A stretch of DNA of 64,000 nucleotides from Haloechinothrix sp033042135 (GTDB lineage Bacteria; Actinomycetota; Actinomycetes; Mycobacteriales; Pseudonocardiaceae), in the NCBI RefSeq assembly GCF_033042135.1, contig NZ_WBXM01000002.1, positions 186,001 through 250,000 of the forward strand, given 5' to 3'. Shown here piece after piece: positions 16,686 to 23,944 of this stretch. The notes under the pieces were generated by a model. That model saw nothing but the letters and a program-made list of their open reading frames with translations. It was not told where the DNA came from and ran no database searches. How positions within the stretch are numbered: the stretch's first letter is position 1; the number at the start of each line of letters is the position of its first letter. The position numbers and the translations under genes were made by a program.

Positions 16686-17626
16686 TGAGCACGCGGATCG
16701 AGGTCGACGACCTCGGGTTGGTCTACGGCAGCACGCGGGCGCTCGACGGGTTGTCGTTCACCATCGACGGCCCCGGCATCTACGGGCTGCTCGGGCGCAA
16801 CGGCTCCGGCAAGACCAGCCTGCTCTCGGTGCTGGCCGGATTCCGCAAAGCCACCGAGGGCCGGGTTCGTCTGGACGGCGAGCCGGTGTTCGAGAACGAG
16901 CGCAACACCCAGCGGATCTGCCTGATCCGGGAAACCGGCGACACCGTCGATCACGACTGGCCGGAGGACAAGGTGCGGCACGCGCTGGATTTCGCCGCCC
17001 GCACCCGTCCCTACTGGGACGAGTCCTACGCCGCACGGCTGGTGGATCTCTTCCGGCTCCCGCTGCGCACCAGTGTCACAGCGCTGTCCCGGGGGCAGCG
17101 AGCCGGACTCGCCGTCATCCTCGGGCTCGCCTCGCGCGCTCCGGTGACGCTGTTCGACGAGGCCTACCTCGGACTCGACGCCCCCTCGCGGTATGCCTTC
17201 TACGACGAGCTGCTTGCCGACTTCATGTCCCACCCGCGCACGGTCGTCGTCTCCACTCACCTGATCGAGGAAGTGAGCCGGTTGTTCGAGCAGGTGCTCA
17301 TCATCGATCACGGCAGGTTGCTGCTGCACGAGGACGTCGAGGCCATGCGGGCACGGGGTGCGTCGATCACCGGTCCGGCCGAGGAGGTCGACCGGCTCGT
17401 CACCGGGCTGCCGGTGTTGTCCGAGCAACGGCTCGGCCGCACCAAGTCGGTGACCGTGTTCGGCGAGCTGGGCGAGCAGCACCGGGAAGCCGCGAGACAG
17501 CGTGACCTCGAACTGGGTCCGGTCTCGCTGCAGGATCTGTTCGTTCACCTCACCACCGGCGGCGCCGAGCAGCCGGGGCCGTTACCGGGACTCGGGCAGC
17601 AACCACGCCACGGAGGTGACGCATGA
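16685..17626 (+). CDS. ABC transporter ATP-binding protein of the GntR-led operon
   Basis: A 313-residue ATPase with Walker A GRNGSGKTS, a variant signature LSRGQRAG, Walker B VTLFDEAYLGLD and H-loop STHLIEE. After the nucleotide domain (~1-215) it carries a C-terminal regulatory segment. ATG 16685 is preceded by GGGGG; a GTG three bases earlier is also possible. Its partner is the membrane protein next door, whose start it overlaps by four bases. YtrB-like architecture is inferred from operon position. Confidence 0.87.
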   Translation: MSTRIEVDDLGLVYGSTRALDGLSFTIDGPGIYGLLGRNGSGKTSLLSVLAGFRKATEGRVRLDGEPVFENERNTQRICLIRETGDTVDHDWPEDKVRHALDFAARTRPYWDESYAARLVDLFRLPLRTSVTALSRGQRAGLAVILGLASRAPVTLFDEAYLGLDAPSRYAFYDELLADFMSHPRTVVVSTHLIEEVSRLFEQVLIIDHGRLLLHEDVEAMRARGASITGPAEEVDRLVTGLPVLSEQRLGRTKSVTVFGELGEQHREAARQRDLELGPVSLQDLFVHLTTGGAEQPGPLPGLGQQPRHGGDA

Positions 17627-18387
17627 CCGTGTCCGCTACGCGAACCGCCAGGAGCGTTTCCGGCGAGATCGCCAGGGAGGTGCTCGACGGCGAGCTCCGC
17701 CGGAAGGTGCTGAGCGTGCGCGACATGGTCGTGCTGTGGGTGGTCTACCTCGCTGTGGTGGCGCTCATCGGGTTCGTGCTGTGGTTCTGGGCCACGCCCG
17801 GCAGCATGTGGGAATCGGCGCTCTCGGTGGTGAAGGTGTTCGGACTCGTGCTCGGGATCTACCTCACCGCCGTTTACTTGCCGCTCTACGTCTGCCACGG
17901 CTACACGCGGTGGCGTTTCCTCGCCCGGGCGGCGGGTTTCTGCCTGGTGTTCTCGGTGGTGGTCGGGGCGCTGCTCGCGGCGGGATATCTCGTGGAGCTC
18001 GTCGCCTTCCGCGCACTGGGGTGGCGGGTCGAGCTGTCCGAACAGCACCTGTTCACCGCGTCGACCCAGGTGCACCTGCTGCTTGCCGAGTACGTGCCGC
18101 TGGTTGCGACCTACATCGTGGTAGGTGCGATGCTCGGCGCGGCGTTCTACCGCACCGTCGTGCTCGGGCTCGCGCTCATCCCGGTAGCCCTGGTGTTGCT
18201 GGTCGGCCCGCAGGCCGTGCTCGGCGTCGGCCAGTTCGGGCCGCTCCCGCTACCGGGCATCGATCTGGCGCCCTCGGGGACACTGACCGCGCTCCTGCTC
18301 ACCACCGCCGCGGCCAGCGTGCTCATCGCGGCGGTGGTCACCGCTGCCATCGCCAGGGACATCCCCATCCGCACCAAGTCCGGTTGA
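17623..18387 (+). CDS. membrane protein, permease partner of the adjacent ATPase
   Basis: A 254-residue polytopic protein with about six TM helices (starting near residues 37, 72, 104, 150, 170 and 220) and no recognised catalytic motif. The ATGA overlap with the upstream ATPase gene implies coupled translation and a complex. It does not look like a classical ABC-2 permease; it resembles membrane subunits found beside YtrA-type regulators. Function as the transmembrane half of an exporter or envelope-stress sensor is inferred from context. Confidence 0.75.
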   Translation: MTVSATRTARSVSGEIAREVLDGELRRKVLSVRDMVVLWVVYLAVVALIGFVLWFWATPGSMWESALSVVKVFGLVLGIYLTAVYLPLYVCHGYTRWRFLARAAGFCLVFSVVVGALLAAGYLVELVAFRALGWRVELSEQHLFTASTQVHLLLAEYVPLVATYIVVGAMLGAAFYRTVVLGLALIPVALVLLVGPQAVLGVGQFGPLPLPGIDLAPSGTLTALLLTTAAASVLIAAVVTAAIARDIPIRTKSG

Positions 18388-18420
18388 CGCGGCCGGACCG
18401 AACTGGAGGGAGGTAGGTCC

Positions 18421-19371
18421 GTGCCCGTGATCGAGGTAGCGAACCTGCGCAAGGCCTACGGCGAGACGGTGGCCGTAGACGATGTCAGCTTCACCGTCGA
18501 CGAGGGCGAGATCTTCGGCATCGTCGGCCGCAACGGGGCGGGCAAGACGACCGCTGTGGAATGCGTCGCCGGGTTGCGCACCCCGGATGCCGGGAGCATC
18601 ACCGTGGCAGGGCTCGACCCGCGAGCCGACCGCGACCGGCTGCGGCGGGTGCTCGGGGTGCAGCTGCAGGAGTGCAGGCTGCCGGAGAAACTGCGGGTCG
18701 GCGAGGCGATGTGGCTGTACCGCTCGTTCTACCCCGATGGCGCCGACCCCGGCACGCTGCTGGCAGGGCTCGGGCTCGACGGCATGCGCGACACCGCGTT
18801 CGAGGACCTCTCCGGCGGGCAGCAGCAGCGGTTGTCGATCGCGCTTGCGCTGGTGGGCGACCCGCGCATCGCCGTGCTCGACGAGCTCACCACCGGGCTC
18901 GATCCGCAGTCGCGGCGGGAGACCTGGCGGCTGATCGAGAACGTGCGCGCCTCCGGTGTCACCGTCGTGCTGGTGAGCCACTTCATGGACGAGGTGGAGC
19001 GGCTGTGCGACCGGCTGGCGGTGCTCGATCGAGGGCGCCTCGTGGCGTTGGATACGCCCGCGGGCCTGGTGGAGCGGGTCGGTGGCGAGCAACGCATCAC
19101 GTTCCGGTGCGCGCAGGAGCTCGACGAACCGGCACTGCGTGCCCTGCCCGAGGTCGACAGTGCCAGCAGTGATGGTCGGCAGTGGACGATCATCGGATCC
19201 GGGAACCTGCTGTACGCGGTCAGCGCGGAGCTGGCTCGCCAGCGGATCACCCCGGCGGGCTTCCGCGCCGAACAGGCGAGTTTGGACGATGCGTTCCTGG
19301 CGTTGACCGGGCGCAGCCTGGACGGTGACACCGGTGTGACCGAGGTCGACCAGCGAGGGGAGGTGCGGTGA
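18421..19371 (+). CDS. ABC-2 transporter ATP-binding protein (second of the operon)
   Basis: A 316-residue ATPase with Walker A GRNGAGKTT, signature LSGGQQQRL, Walker B IAVLDELTTGLDPQSR and H-loop VSHFMDEVERLCDRLAVLDRG. The C-terminal domain ends SLDDAFLALTGRSL. It is close to the minus-strand ATPase at 14794, sharing the unusual ECVAGLR/ECIEGLR segment after Walker A, the VQLQ block and the DELTTGLDPQ box. A recent duplication of the export module is therefore likely. GTG start with GGAGGGAGGT upstream. Confidence 0.9.
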   Translation: MPVIEVANLRKAYGETVAVDDVSFTVDEGEIFGIVGRNGAGKTTAVECVAGLRTPDAGSITVAGLDPRADRDRLRRVLGVQLQECRLPEKLRVGEAMWLYRSFYPDGADPGTLLAGLGLDGMRDTAFEDLSGGQQQRLSIALALVGDPRIAVLDELTTGLDPQSRRETWRLIENVRASGVTVVLVSHFMDEVERLCDRLAVLDRGRLVALDTPAGLVERVGGEQRITFRCAQELDEPALRALPEVDSASSDGRQWTIIGSGNLLYAVSAELARQRITPAGFRAEQASLDDAFLALTGRSLDGDTGVTEVDQRGEVR

Positions 19372-20111
19372 TGACCGGGTTGCCGCAGATGACGGTCGTC
19401 GAGGCGAAGATGGTCTGGCGCGACCCGGCCGGGCTGCTGATCCCGCTTGGCCTCCCGCTGCTCATCCTGCTCATGCACGGCATGGGCGGCCAGGGTGAGC
19501 TGGTCCCGGAATTCGGTGGCTTGAGCGGTTTCGATGCGGTGGCGGTGCCGATCGCCCTGACCATGATCCTGGCCATCGTCGGCATGGTGAACCTGCCATC
19601 CTTCCTCGCCGGATACCGCAAGCATGGCGTGCTGCGCAGGTTGTCGGTCACCCCGGCCAAACCCGCCGCGCTGCTGCTGGCGCAGGTGCTGGTCAACCTG
19701 GGGCTGGCCACCGTCGGCCTGGTGGTGGCGCTCGCGGTCGCCCGGCTCGCGTTCGACCTGTCGGCGCCGCGCGAGCTCGGCTGGGCCGCGCTGGCGCTGG
19801 TGCTGGGCGCGGCGGCCATGTACGCCGTCGGGATGCTGATCGCCGCGCTGGCCCCCTCGGTCAACGCCGCGATCGCCATCGGCCTGGTCGCCTTCCTCGG
19901 CACCATGGCAGCCGGGGGCGGCTTCCTTCCCGCCGAGCACCTGCCGGGCTGGTTGGCTACGGCTGGCGAGTTCACCCCCTACGGTGCCGCGTTGCAGGCC
20001 CTGCGGGACGCCTGGATCGGCGAGGCACCGCAGGTGCTGCACCTGGCGGCGCTAGCCGGGGTCACCGTGCTCGCGGTCTCGGCCGCCGCCCGGCTGTTCC
20101 GCTGGGAGTGA
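19371..20111 (+). CDS. ABC-2 type transporter permease
   Basis: A 246-residue permease with six predicted TM segments and the ABC-2 cytosolic loop GYRKHGVLRRLSVTPAKP. The C-terminal part reads FTPYGAALQALRDAWIG, and it ends RLFRWE, like the FRWE end of the minus-strand permease at 14042. ATG 19371 overlaps the upstream stop by one base and has GGGAGG at a good distance. It forms the second exporter of the GntR-controlled operon. Confidence 0.88.
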   Translation: MTGLPQMTVVEAKMVWRDPAGLLIPLGLPLLILLMHGMGGQGELVPEFGGLSGFDAVAVPIALTMILAIVGMVNLPSFLAGYRKHGVLRRLSVTPAKPAALLLAQVLVNLGLATVGLVVALAVARLAFDLSAPRELGWAALALVLGAAAMYAVGMLIAALAPSVNAAIAIGLVAFLGTMAAGGGFLPAEHLPGWLATAGEFTPYGAALQALRDAWIGEAPQVLHLAALAGVTVLAVSAAARLFRWE

Positions 20112-20115
20112 TCGT

Positions 20116-20180
20116 GGGTGCGAGCCGAAGGGCCTCTTCGGTGCATATCGTGTACCCGAGGAGTCCTTCGGCTCGCACCC
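20116..20180 (+). terminator. long stem-loop ending the GntR operon
   Basis: A 16-bp perfect stem (20116-20131 GGGTGCGAGCCGAAGG with 20165-20180) around a 33-base loop that may itself pair weakly. It begins 4 bases after the permease stop. No T run. Confidence 0.6.
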
Positions 20181-20187
20181 CGACGGT

Positions 20188-20217
20188 GACTGAAGCCGAC
20201 TGAAGCCGACTGAAGTG
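20188..20217. repeat. three tandem 10-bp repeats GACTGAAGCC
   Basis: Two exact copies and a third ending TG, with a period of one helical turn, about 90-120 bases before the FMN reductase start. A multimeric regulator could contact one face of the DNA. A chance tandem duplication is the alternative. Confidence 0.5.
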
Positions 20218-20308
20218 GCACGTACCGTCGTCTGACGGATTCCGCGAGGCGCGGGCCGCCCTAGCGTGGAGTGCACCCCATCCGAGAAGCGATGAAGGAG
20301 TGCACGAC

Positions 20309-20899
20309 ATGAGCGAGCAGACACTGCGGTTGGCGATCATTATCGGCAGCACCCGCAACGGTCGTTTCGGACCCACGGCCGCGCGGTGGTTCGCCGAGCG
20401 GGCAGCCGAGCGGAGCGACTTCACTGTCGACGTCATCGATCTGGCCGAGGCGAACCTGCCCGAGCGGCTCATCGATGACGGCGACCCGGTGCCGGAGGCG
20501 GTGACCGCGCTGGCGCCCCGGCTGGCGGCAGCGGACGCCTTCGTCGTGGTGACCCCGGAGTACAACCACAGCTTCCCCGCGTCGTTGAAAACAGCTATCG
20601 ACTGGTACTTCGACGAGTGGAGCGCCAAGCCGGTCGCGTTCGTCTCCTACGGCGGTATCTCCGGTGGGCTGCGTGCGGTGGAGGCGTTGCGGCTGGTTTT
20701 CGCCGAGGTGCACGCCACCACGATCAGGGAGACCGTGAGCTTCCCCAACTTCCCTGACGCCTTCGACGCCGAGGGCAGGCCCGTTGACGCCATCGGTCCG
20801 AACGGCGCGGCCAAGGCACTGCTCGACCAGCTCGCCTGGTGGGCCCGGGCGCTCGCCGAGGCGCGGGCCAAGCGCCCCTACTCCGGCAGCGCGGAATGA
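20309..20899 (+). CDS. NADPH-dependent FMN reductase family protein
   Basis: A 196-residue flavodoxin-fold reductase. It has the phosphate-binding GSTRNGRFGP loop at the N-terminus, the TPEYNHSFPASLK motif that holds the isoalloxazine, and FVSYGGISGGLRA. The family uses NAD(P)H to reduce FMN, quinones or azo compounds in the cytosol. ATG 20309 follows AAGGAG; a GTG at 20300 overlaps that site and is unlikely. It is strongly similar along its whole length to the protein at 40103. A DrrA-like ATPase gene follows immediately and may share its transcript. Confidence 0.88.
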   Translation: MSEQTLRLAIIIGSTRNGRFGPTAARWFAERAAERSDFTVDVIDLAEANLPERLIDDGDPVPEAVTALAPRLAAADAFVVVTPEYNHSFPASLKTAIDWYFDEWSAKPVAFVSYGGISGGLRAVEALRLVFAEVHATTIRETVSFPNFPDAFDAEGRPVDAIGPNGAAKALLDQLAWWARALAEARAKRPYSGSAE

Positions 20900-21030
20900 G
20901 TGGACGACCGGCGCCGACGGGGCCAAGACCGCACCAGTCGGCAGCCGGTGTAGCCACGGCGGCGGCAGACGGCGACACCGGGGGCGGCAGCGCCGGCAAC
21001 GGAAGCACCAAGGGAAAGGGCAAGCACATC

Positions 21031-22053
21031 ATGTCCGCGATCACAAGAGCGGACCTGGCCATCACCGCATCCGGGCTGGTCAAGGTCTTCGGTAACACCC
21101 GTGCTGTCGATGGCGTTGACCTCGCTGTCCCCATGGGCGGCGTGTACGGTGTGCTCGGTCCCAACGGGGCCGGGAAGACTACCACCATCCGGATGTTGGC
21201 CACGCTGCTGCGGCCGGATGCAGGCGAGGCGCGGGTTTTCGGGCACGACGTGCTGCGCGAGCCCGATACGGTGCGCGGCAGGGTGAGCCTGACCGGTCAG
21301 TTCGCCTCCATCGACGAGGATCTCACCGGTAGCGAGAACCTCGTGCTGCTCGGCAGGTTGCTCGGCCATCGCAAGGTGGCCGCGCGCGACCGCGCGGCCG
21401 AGCTGCTGGCGGCCTTCGACCTGGCCGAGGCCGCGGGCCGGCAGGTCAAGCATTACTCCGGCGGCATGCGTCGCAGGCTCGACATCGCAGCCAGCATCGT
21501 CGTCACCCCCGACCTGCTGTTCCTTGACGAACCCACGACCGGTCTCGACCCGCGCAGCCGCAGCCAGGTATGGGACATCGTGCGCACGCTGGTGGATGCC
21601 GGAACGACCGTGCTGCTCACCACCCAGTATCTGGAGGAGGCCGACCAGCTCGCGGACCGGATCGCGGTGATCGACCACGGATCGGTCATCGCAGAGGGCA
21701 CTCCGGACAAGCTCAAAGCCAAAGTTGGTTCGGGGACGGTACAGGTGCGGCTGGCCGACGCGACGCAGCGCGACCACGCGGCGCGGGTGCTCGGCGCCGT
21801 GCTTGGCTCGGCGCCCCACCTCGAGGGTGATCCCGCTGTGCTGACGGCCAGCATCGACAGCGACCGGACCGGGGCCGCTGACGCCGCGACCGGTGCGCTG
21901 TCCCGGCTGGCGAGCGCCGGTATCGACGTGTCCGCCTTCGCGTTGGGCAGGCCCAGTCTCGACGAGGTGTTCCTGACGCTGACCGGGCAGCAGGCCGGGC
22001 AGGACAACGGTGCCGGTCACGGCACCGCAACCGGGGAGGAGGCAGCAGCATGA
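21031..22053 (+). CDS. DrrA-like drug-resistance ABC transporter ATP-binding protein
   Basis: A 340-residue ATPase of the daunorubicin-resistance group, with Walker A GPNGAGKTTTIRML, FASIDEDLTGSENL after the Q-loop, signature YSGGMRRRLDIA, Walker B LLFLDEPTTGLDPRSR and a DrrA-type C-terminal domain (SLDEVFLTLTGQ). MSAITRADLAITASGLVKVFG at 21031 is the usual start. The frame is open back to an ATG at 20896 that overlaps the reductase stop (ATGA), which would add a 45-residue Gly/Ala/Ser-rich leader. That start would couple it to the reductase and cannot be excluded. It pairs with the permease at 22050. Confidence 0.9.
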   Translation: MSAITRADLAITASGLVKVFGNTRAVDGVDLAVPMGGVYGVLGPNGAGKTTTIRMLATLLRPDAGEARVFGHDVLREPDTVRGRVSLTGQFASIDEDLTGSENLVLLGRLLGHRKVAARDRAAELLAAFDLAEAAGRQVKHYSGGMRRRLDIAASIVVTPDLLFLDEPTTGLDPRSRSQVWDIVRTLVDAGTTVLLTTQYLEEADQLADRIAVIDHGSVIAEGTPDKLKAKVGSGTVQVRLADATQRDHAARVLGAVLGSAPHLEGDPAVLTASIDSDRTGAADAATGALSRLASAGIDVSAFALGRPSLDEVFLTLTGQQAGQDNGAGHGTATGEEAAA

Positions 22054-22886
22054 CCACGATGAGCATTGACGCTGGCCGCGATGCCGAGCGGCTCCGGCAG
22101 GCGATCGCCGCGAGGGCGCGCCCCGGGCGTCCCGGTGCATTGTCGGCCTCGTTCACGCACGGCTGGCGCGCCATGCTGAAGATCAAACACGTTCCCGAGC
22201 AGCTGTTCGATGTCACCGCCTTCCCGGTGATGATGACGCTGATGTTCACCTACCTGTTCGGCGGTGCGCTGGCCGGGTCGACGGGCGAGTACCTGCAGTT
22301 CTTCCTGCCGGGCATCCTCGTGCAGACGATCGTGATGATCACCATGTACACCGGGTCAGGGCTCAACACGGATATCACGCGAGGTGTGTTCGACCGATTC
22401 CGGTCACTGCCGGTCTGGTCCCCCTCGGCGCTGGTTGGCGCGCTGCTCGCGGACGCGGCCCGCTACACGGTCGCGGGCGCGGTGATCATCGTCCTCGGCC
22501 TCGCGCTCGGCTTCCGCCCCGGTGGCGGGGTGATCGGGCCGGTGGCGGCGCTGGCGCTGATCCTCCTGTTCGCCTTCAGCCTGTCGTGGATCTGGACCGC
22601 GCTGGGAATGCTGATGCGCACCGAGAAGGCGGTGATGGGGGCCAGCATGATGGTGCTGTTTCCGATGACGTTCGTCAGCAACATCTTCGTAGACCCGTCC
22701 ACCATGCCCGCTGCGTTGCGATCGGTCGTCGACGTCAACCCGATCAGCCACTTGACAACGGCGGTCCGGGGGTTGATGCACGGCACCGTGACCGCAGGGC
22801 AGATCGGCGTGGTGCTGGTGGCGTGCGCGGCGCTGGTCGTGGTGTTCGCGCCGCTGAGCATGCGCATCTACCGCACGAGGACGTGA
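22050..22886 (+). CDS. DrrB-like ABC-2 permease
   Basis: A 278-residue inner-membrane permease. A ~50-residue cytosolic N-terminus is followed by about six TM helices, with the ABC-2 loop GVFDRFRSLPVWSPSALVGALLADA and the DPSTMPAALRSVVDVNPISHLTTAVRGLMHG segment typical of DrrB proteins. ATGA overlap with the drrA-like stop. With the ATPase it would export a hydrophobic antibiotic-like molecule; which one is unknown. Confidence 0.9.
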   Translation: MTTMSIDAGRDAERLRQAIAARARPGRPGALSASFTHGWRAMLKIKHVPEQLFDVTAFPVMMTLMFTYLFGGALAGSTGEYLQFFLPGILVQTIVMITMYTGSGLNTDITRGVFDRFRSLPVWSPSALVGALLADAARYTVAGAVIIVLGLALGFRPGGGVIGPVAALALILLFAFSLSWIWTALGMLMRTEKAVMGASMMVLFPMTFVSNIFVDPSTMPAALRSVVDVNPISHLTTAVRGLMHGTVTAGQIGVVLVACAALVVVFAPLSMRIYRTRT

Positions 22887-22891
22887 GCGCC

Positions 22892-23875
22892 ATGTACGCG
22901 GTTCGGCAGTACGAGTTCGGCTCTCCTGACACGCTGCGCTACGAGCGGGTCGCCGATCCCGAGCCAGGACCGGGCCAGGTGCGGATCGCGGTCACCGCGG
23001 CAGCGGCGTACCCGCACGACATCGCCGTCCGCAGCAGCGCTGGGAACGCGGCTCGCTGCCCACTGCCCGAGCTGCCGGTGATCCCGGGCCACGAGGTTGC
23101 TGGCACGGTCGATGCGGTCGGTGCCGGGGTGGACGGTGCGTGGCTCGGTCGTCGCGTGGTCACCCAGCTCGGGCTGGCCAGCGGCGGGTACGCCGAGCTG
23201 GTGGTACGCGAGGTCGCGGCGCTGCACGCGATCCCGGACGGGCTGGACGACGCGGTCGCGGTCGCGGTGCTCGGCGCGGGCAGGGCCGCGCTGGGCATCC
23301 TCGACGTCGCCCGGCCGGGTGCCGGCGACATCGTCCTGGTCACCGCCGCGGCGAGCGGGGTGGGCACGCTGCTGGTGCAGGCCGCTTGCGGCGCCGGAGC
23401 CACGGTGGCCGGTGCGGCTGGCGGCCCCGATGAGCTCAAGCAGGTCCGCCTGGCTGGGGCCGATCTCGCGGTGGACCGCTCGTCGGCGGGGTGGTGCGAG
23501 CTGCTGACGGCGCAGCTGTACGGCAGGCGCCCGACCATCGTCGTCGACGGGGTCGGTGGCCAGATCGGCTGCCAAGCGAGGGATCTCCTCGAGGTGGGCG
23601 GGCGTCTGGTGGTGCACGGCTGGTCGTCCGGCACCCCGACCGAGATCGGAATGACCGAGCTGTACGAGCGGGAGCTGACCGCATCGGTGATCTCCGGAGG
23701 ACACCCGGCGCCGTGCCGCGGCGGGGTGCGCGCGCTGGAGGAACGCGCACTCGCCGAGGCAGCGCGCGGCACGCTGGACCCTGTGGTGCGACGCCACCCG
23801 CTGCGACAGGCTGCGCAGGTGCAGGCCGGGCTGTCCATCAGTGGCGCAGCGGGCGCCGTGGTGTTCGTACCGTGA
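22892..23875 (+). CDS. MDR superfamily NADPH:quinone oxidoreductase-like protein (copy 1)
   Basis: A 327-residue medium-chain reductase without a structural zinc site. It has the GroES-like N-terminal domain (PDTLRYERVADPEPGPGQVRIAV, HEVAGTVDAVGAGVDGAWLG) and the Rossmann domain (VTAAASGVGTLLVQAA). Such enzymes reduce quinones or enones with NADPH. ATG 22892 is six bases after the permease stop, so it ends the drrAB-like operon. The same-length paralogue at 26925 lies beyond the LAL regulator; the two share the opening MYA(V/I)RQ(Y/H)EFG and the V(D/E)(R)AWLG region. Confidence 0.85.
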   Translation: MYAVRQYEFGSPDTLRYERVADPEPGPGQVRIAVTAAAAYPHDIAVRSSAGNAARCPLPELPVIPGHEVAGTVDAVGAGVDGAWLGRRVVTQLGLASGGYAELVVREVAALHAIPDGLDDAVAVAVLGAGRAALGILDVARPGAGDIVLVTAAASGVGTLLVQAACGAGATVAGAAGGPDELKQVRLAGADLAVDRSSAGWCELLTAQLYGRRPTIVVDGVGGQIGCQARDLLEVGGRLVVHGWSSGTPTEIGMTELYERELTASVISGGHPAPCRGGVRALEERALAEAARGTLDPVVRRHPLRQAAQVQAGLSISGAAGAVVFVP

Positions 23876-23924
23876 CCCCAGGTGCTGCCGGGAACGACCG
23901 GAAACAGCCGCCGGTGACGGGCTG

Positions 23925-23934
23925 TTACCGGTAA
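23925..23934. promoter_or_regulatory. palindrome TTACCGGTAA before the LAL regulator gene
   Basis: A perfect 10-bp palindrome ending 10 bases before the regulator's ATG. A related site CCTTACGGTAAGG lies upstream of the oxidoreductase gene that follows the regulator, suggesting a shared recognition sequence. Confidence 0.45.
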
Positions 23935-23944
23935 TGTGGCGACC

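Noticed and set aside
20896..21030. 45-residue N-terminal extension of the DrrA-like ATPase
   Set aside because: Gly/Ala/Ser-rich and unlike family members; kept only as an alternative start because of the ATGA overlap with the reductase stop.
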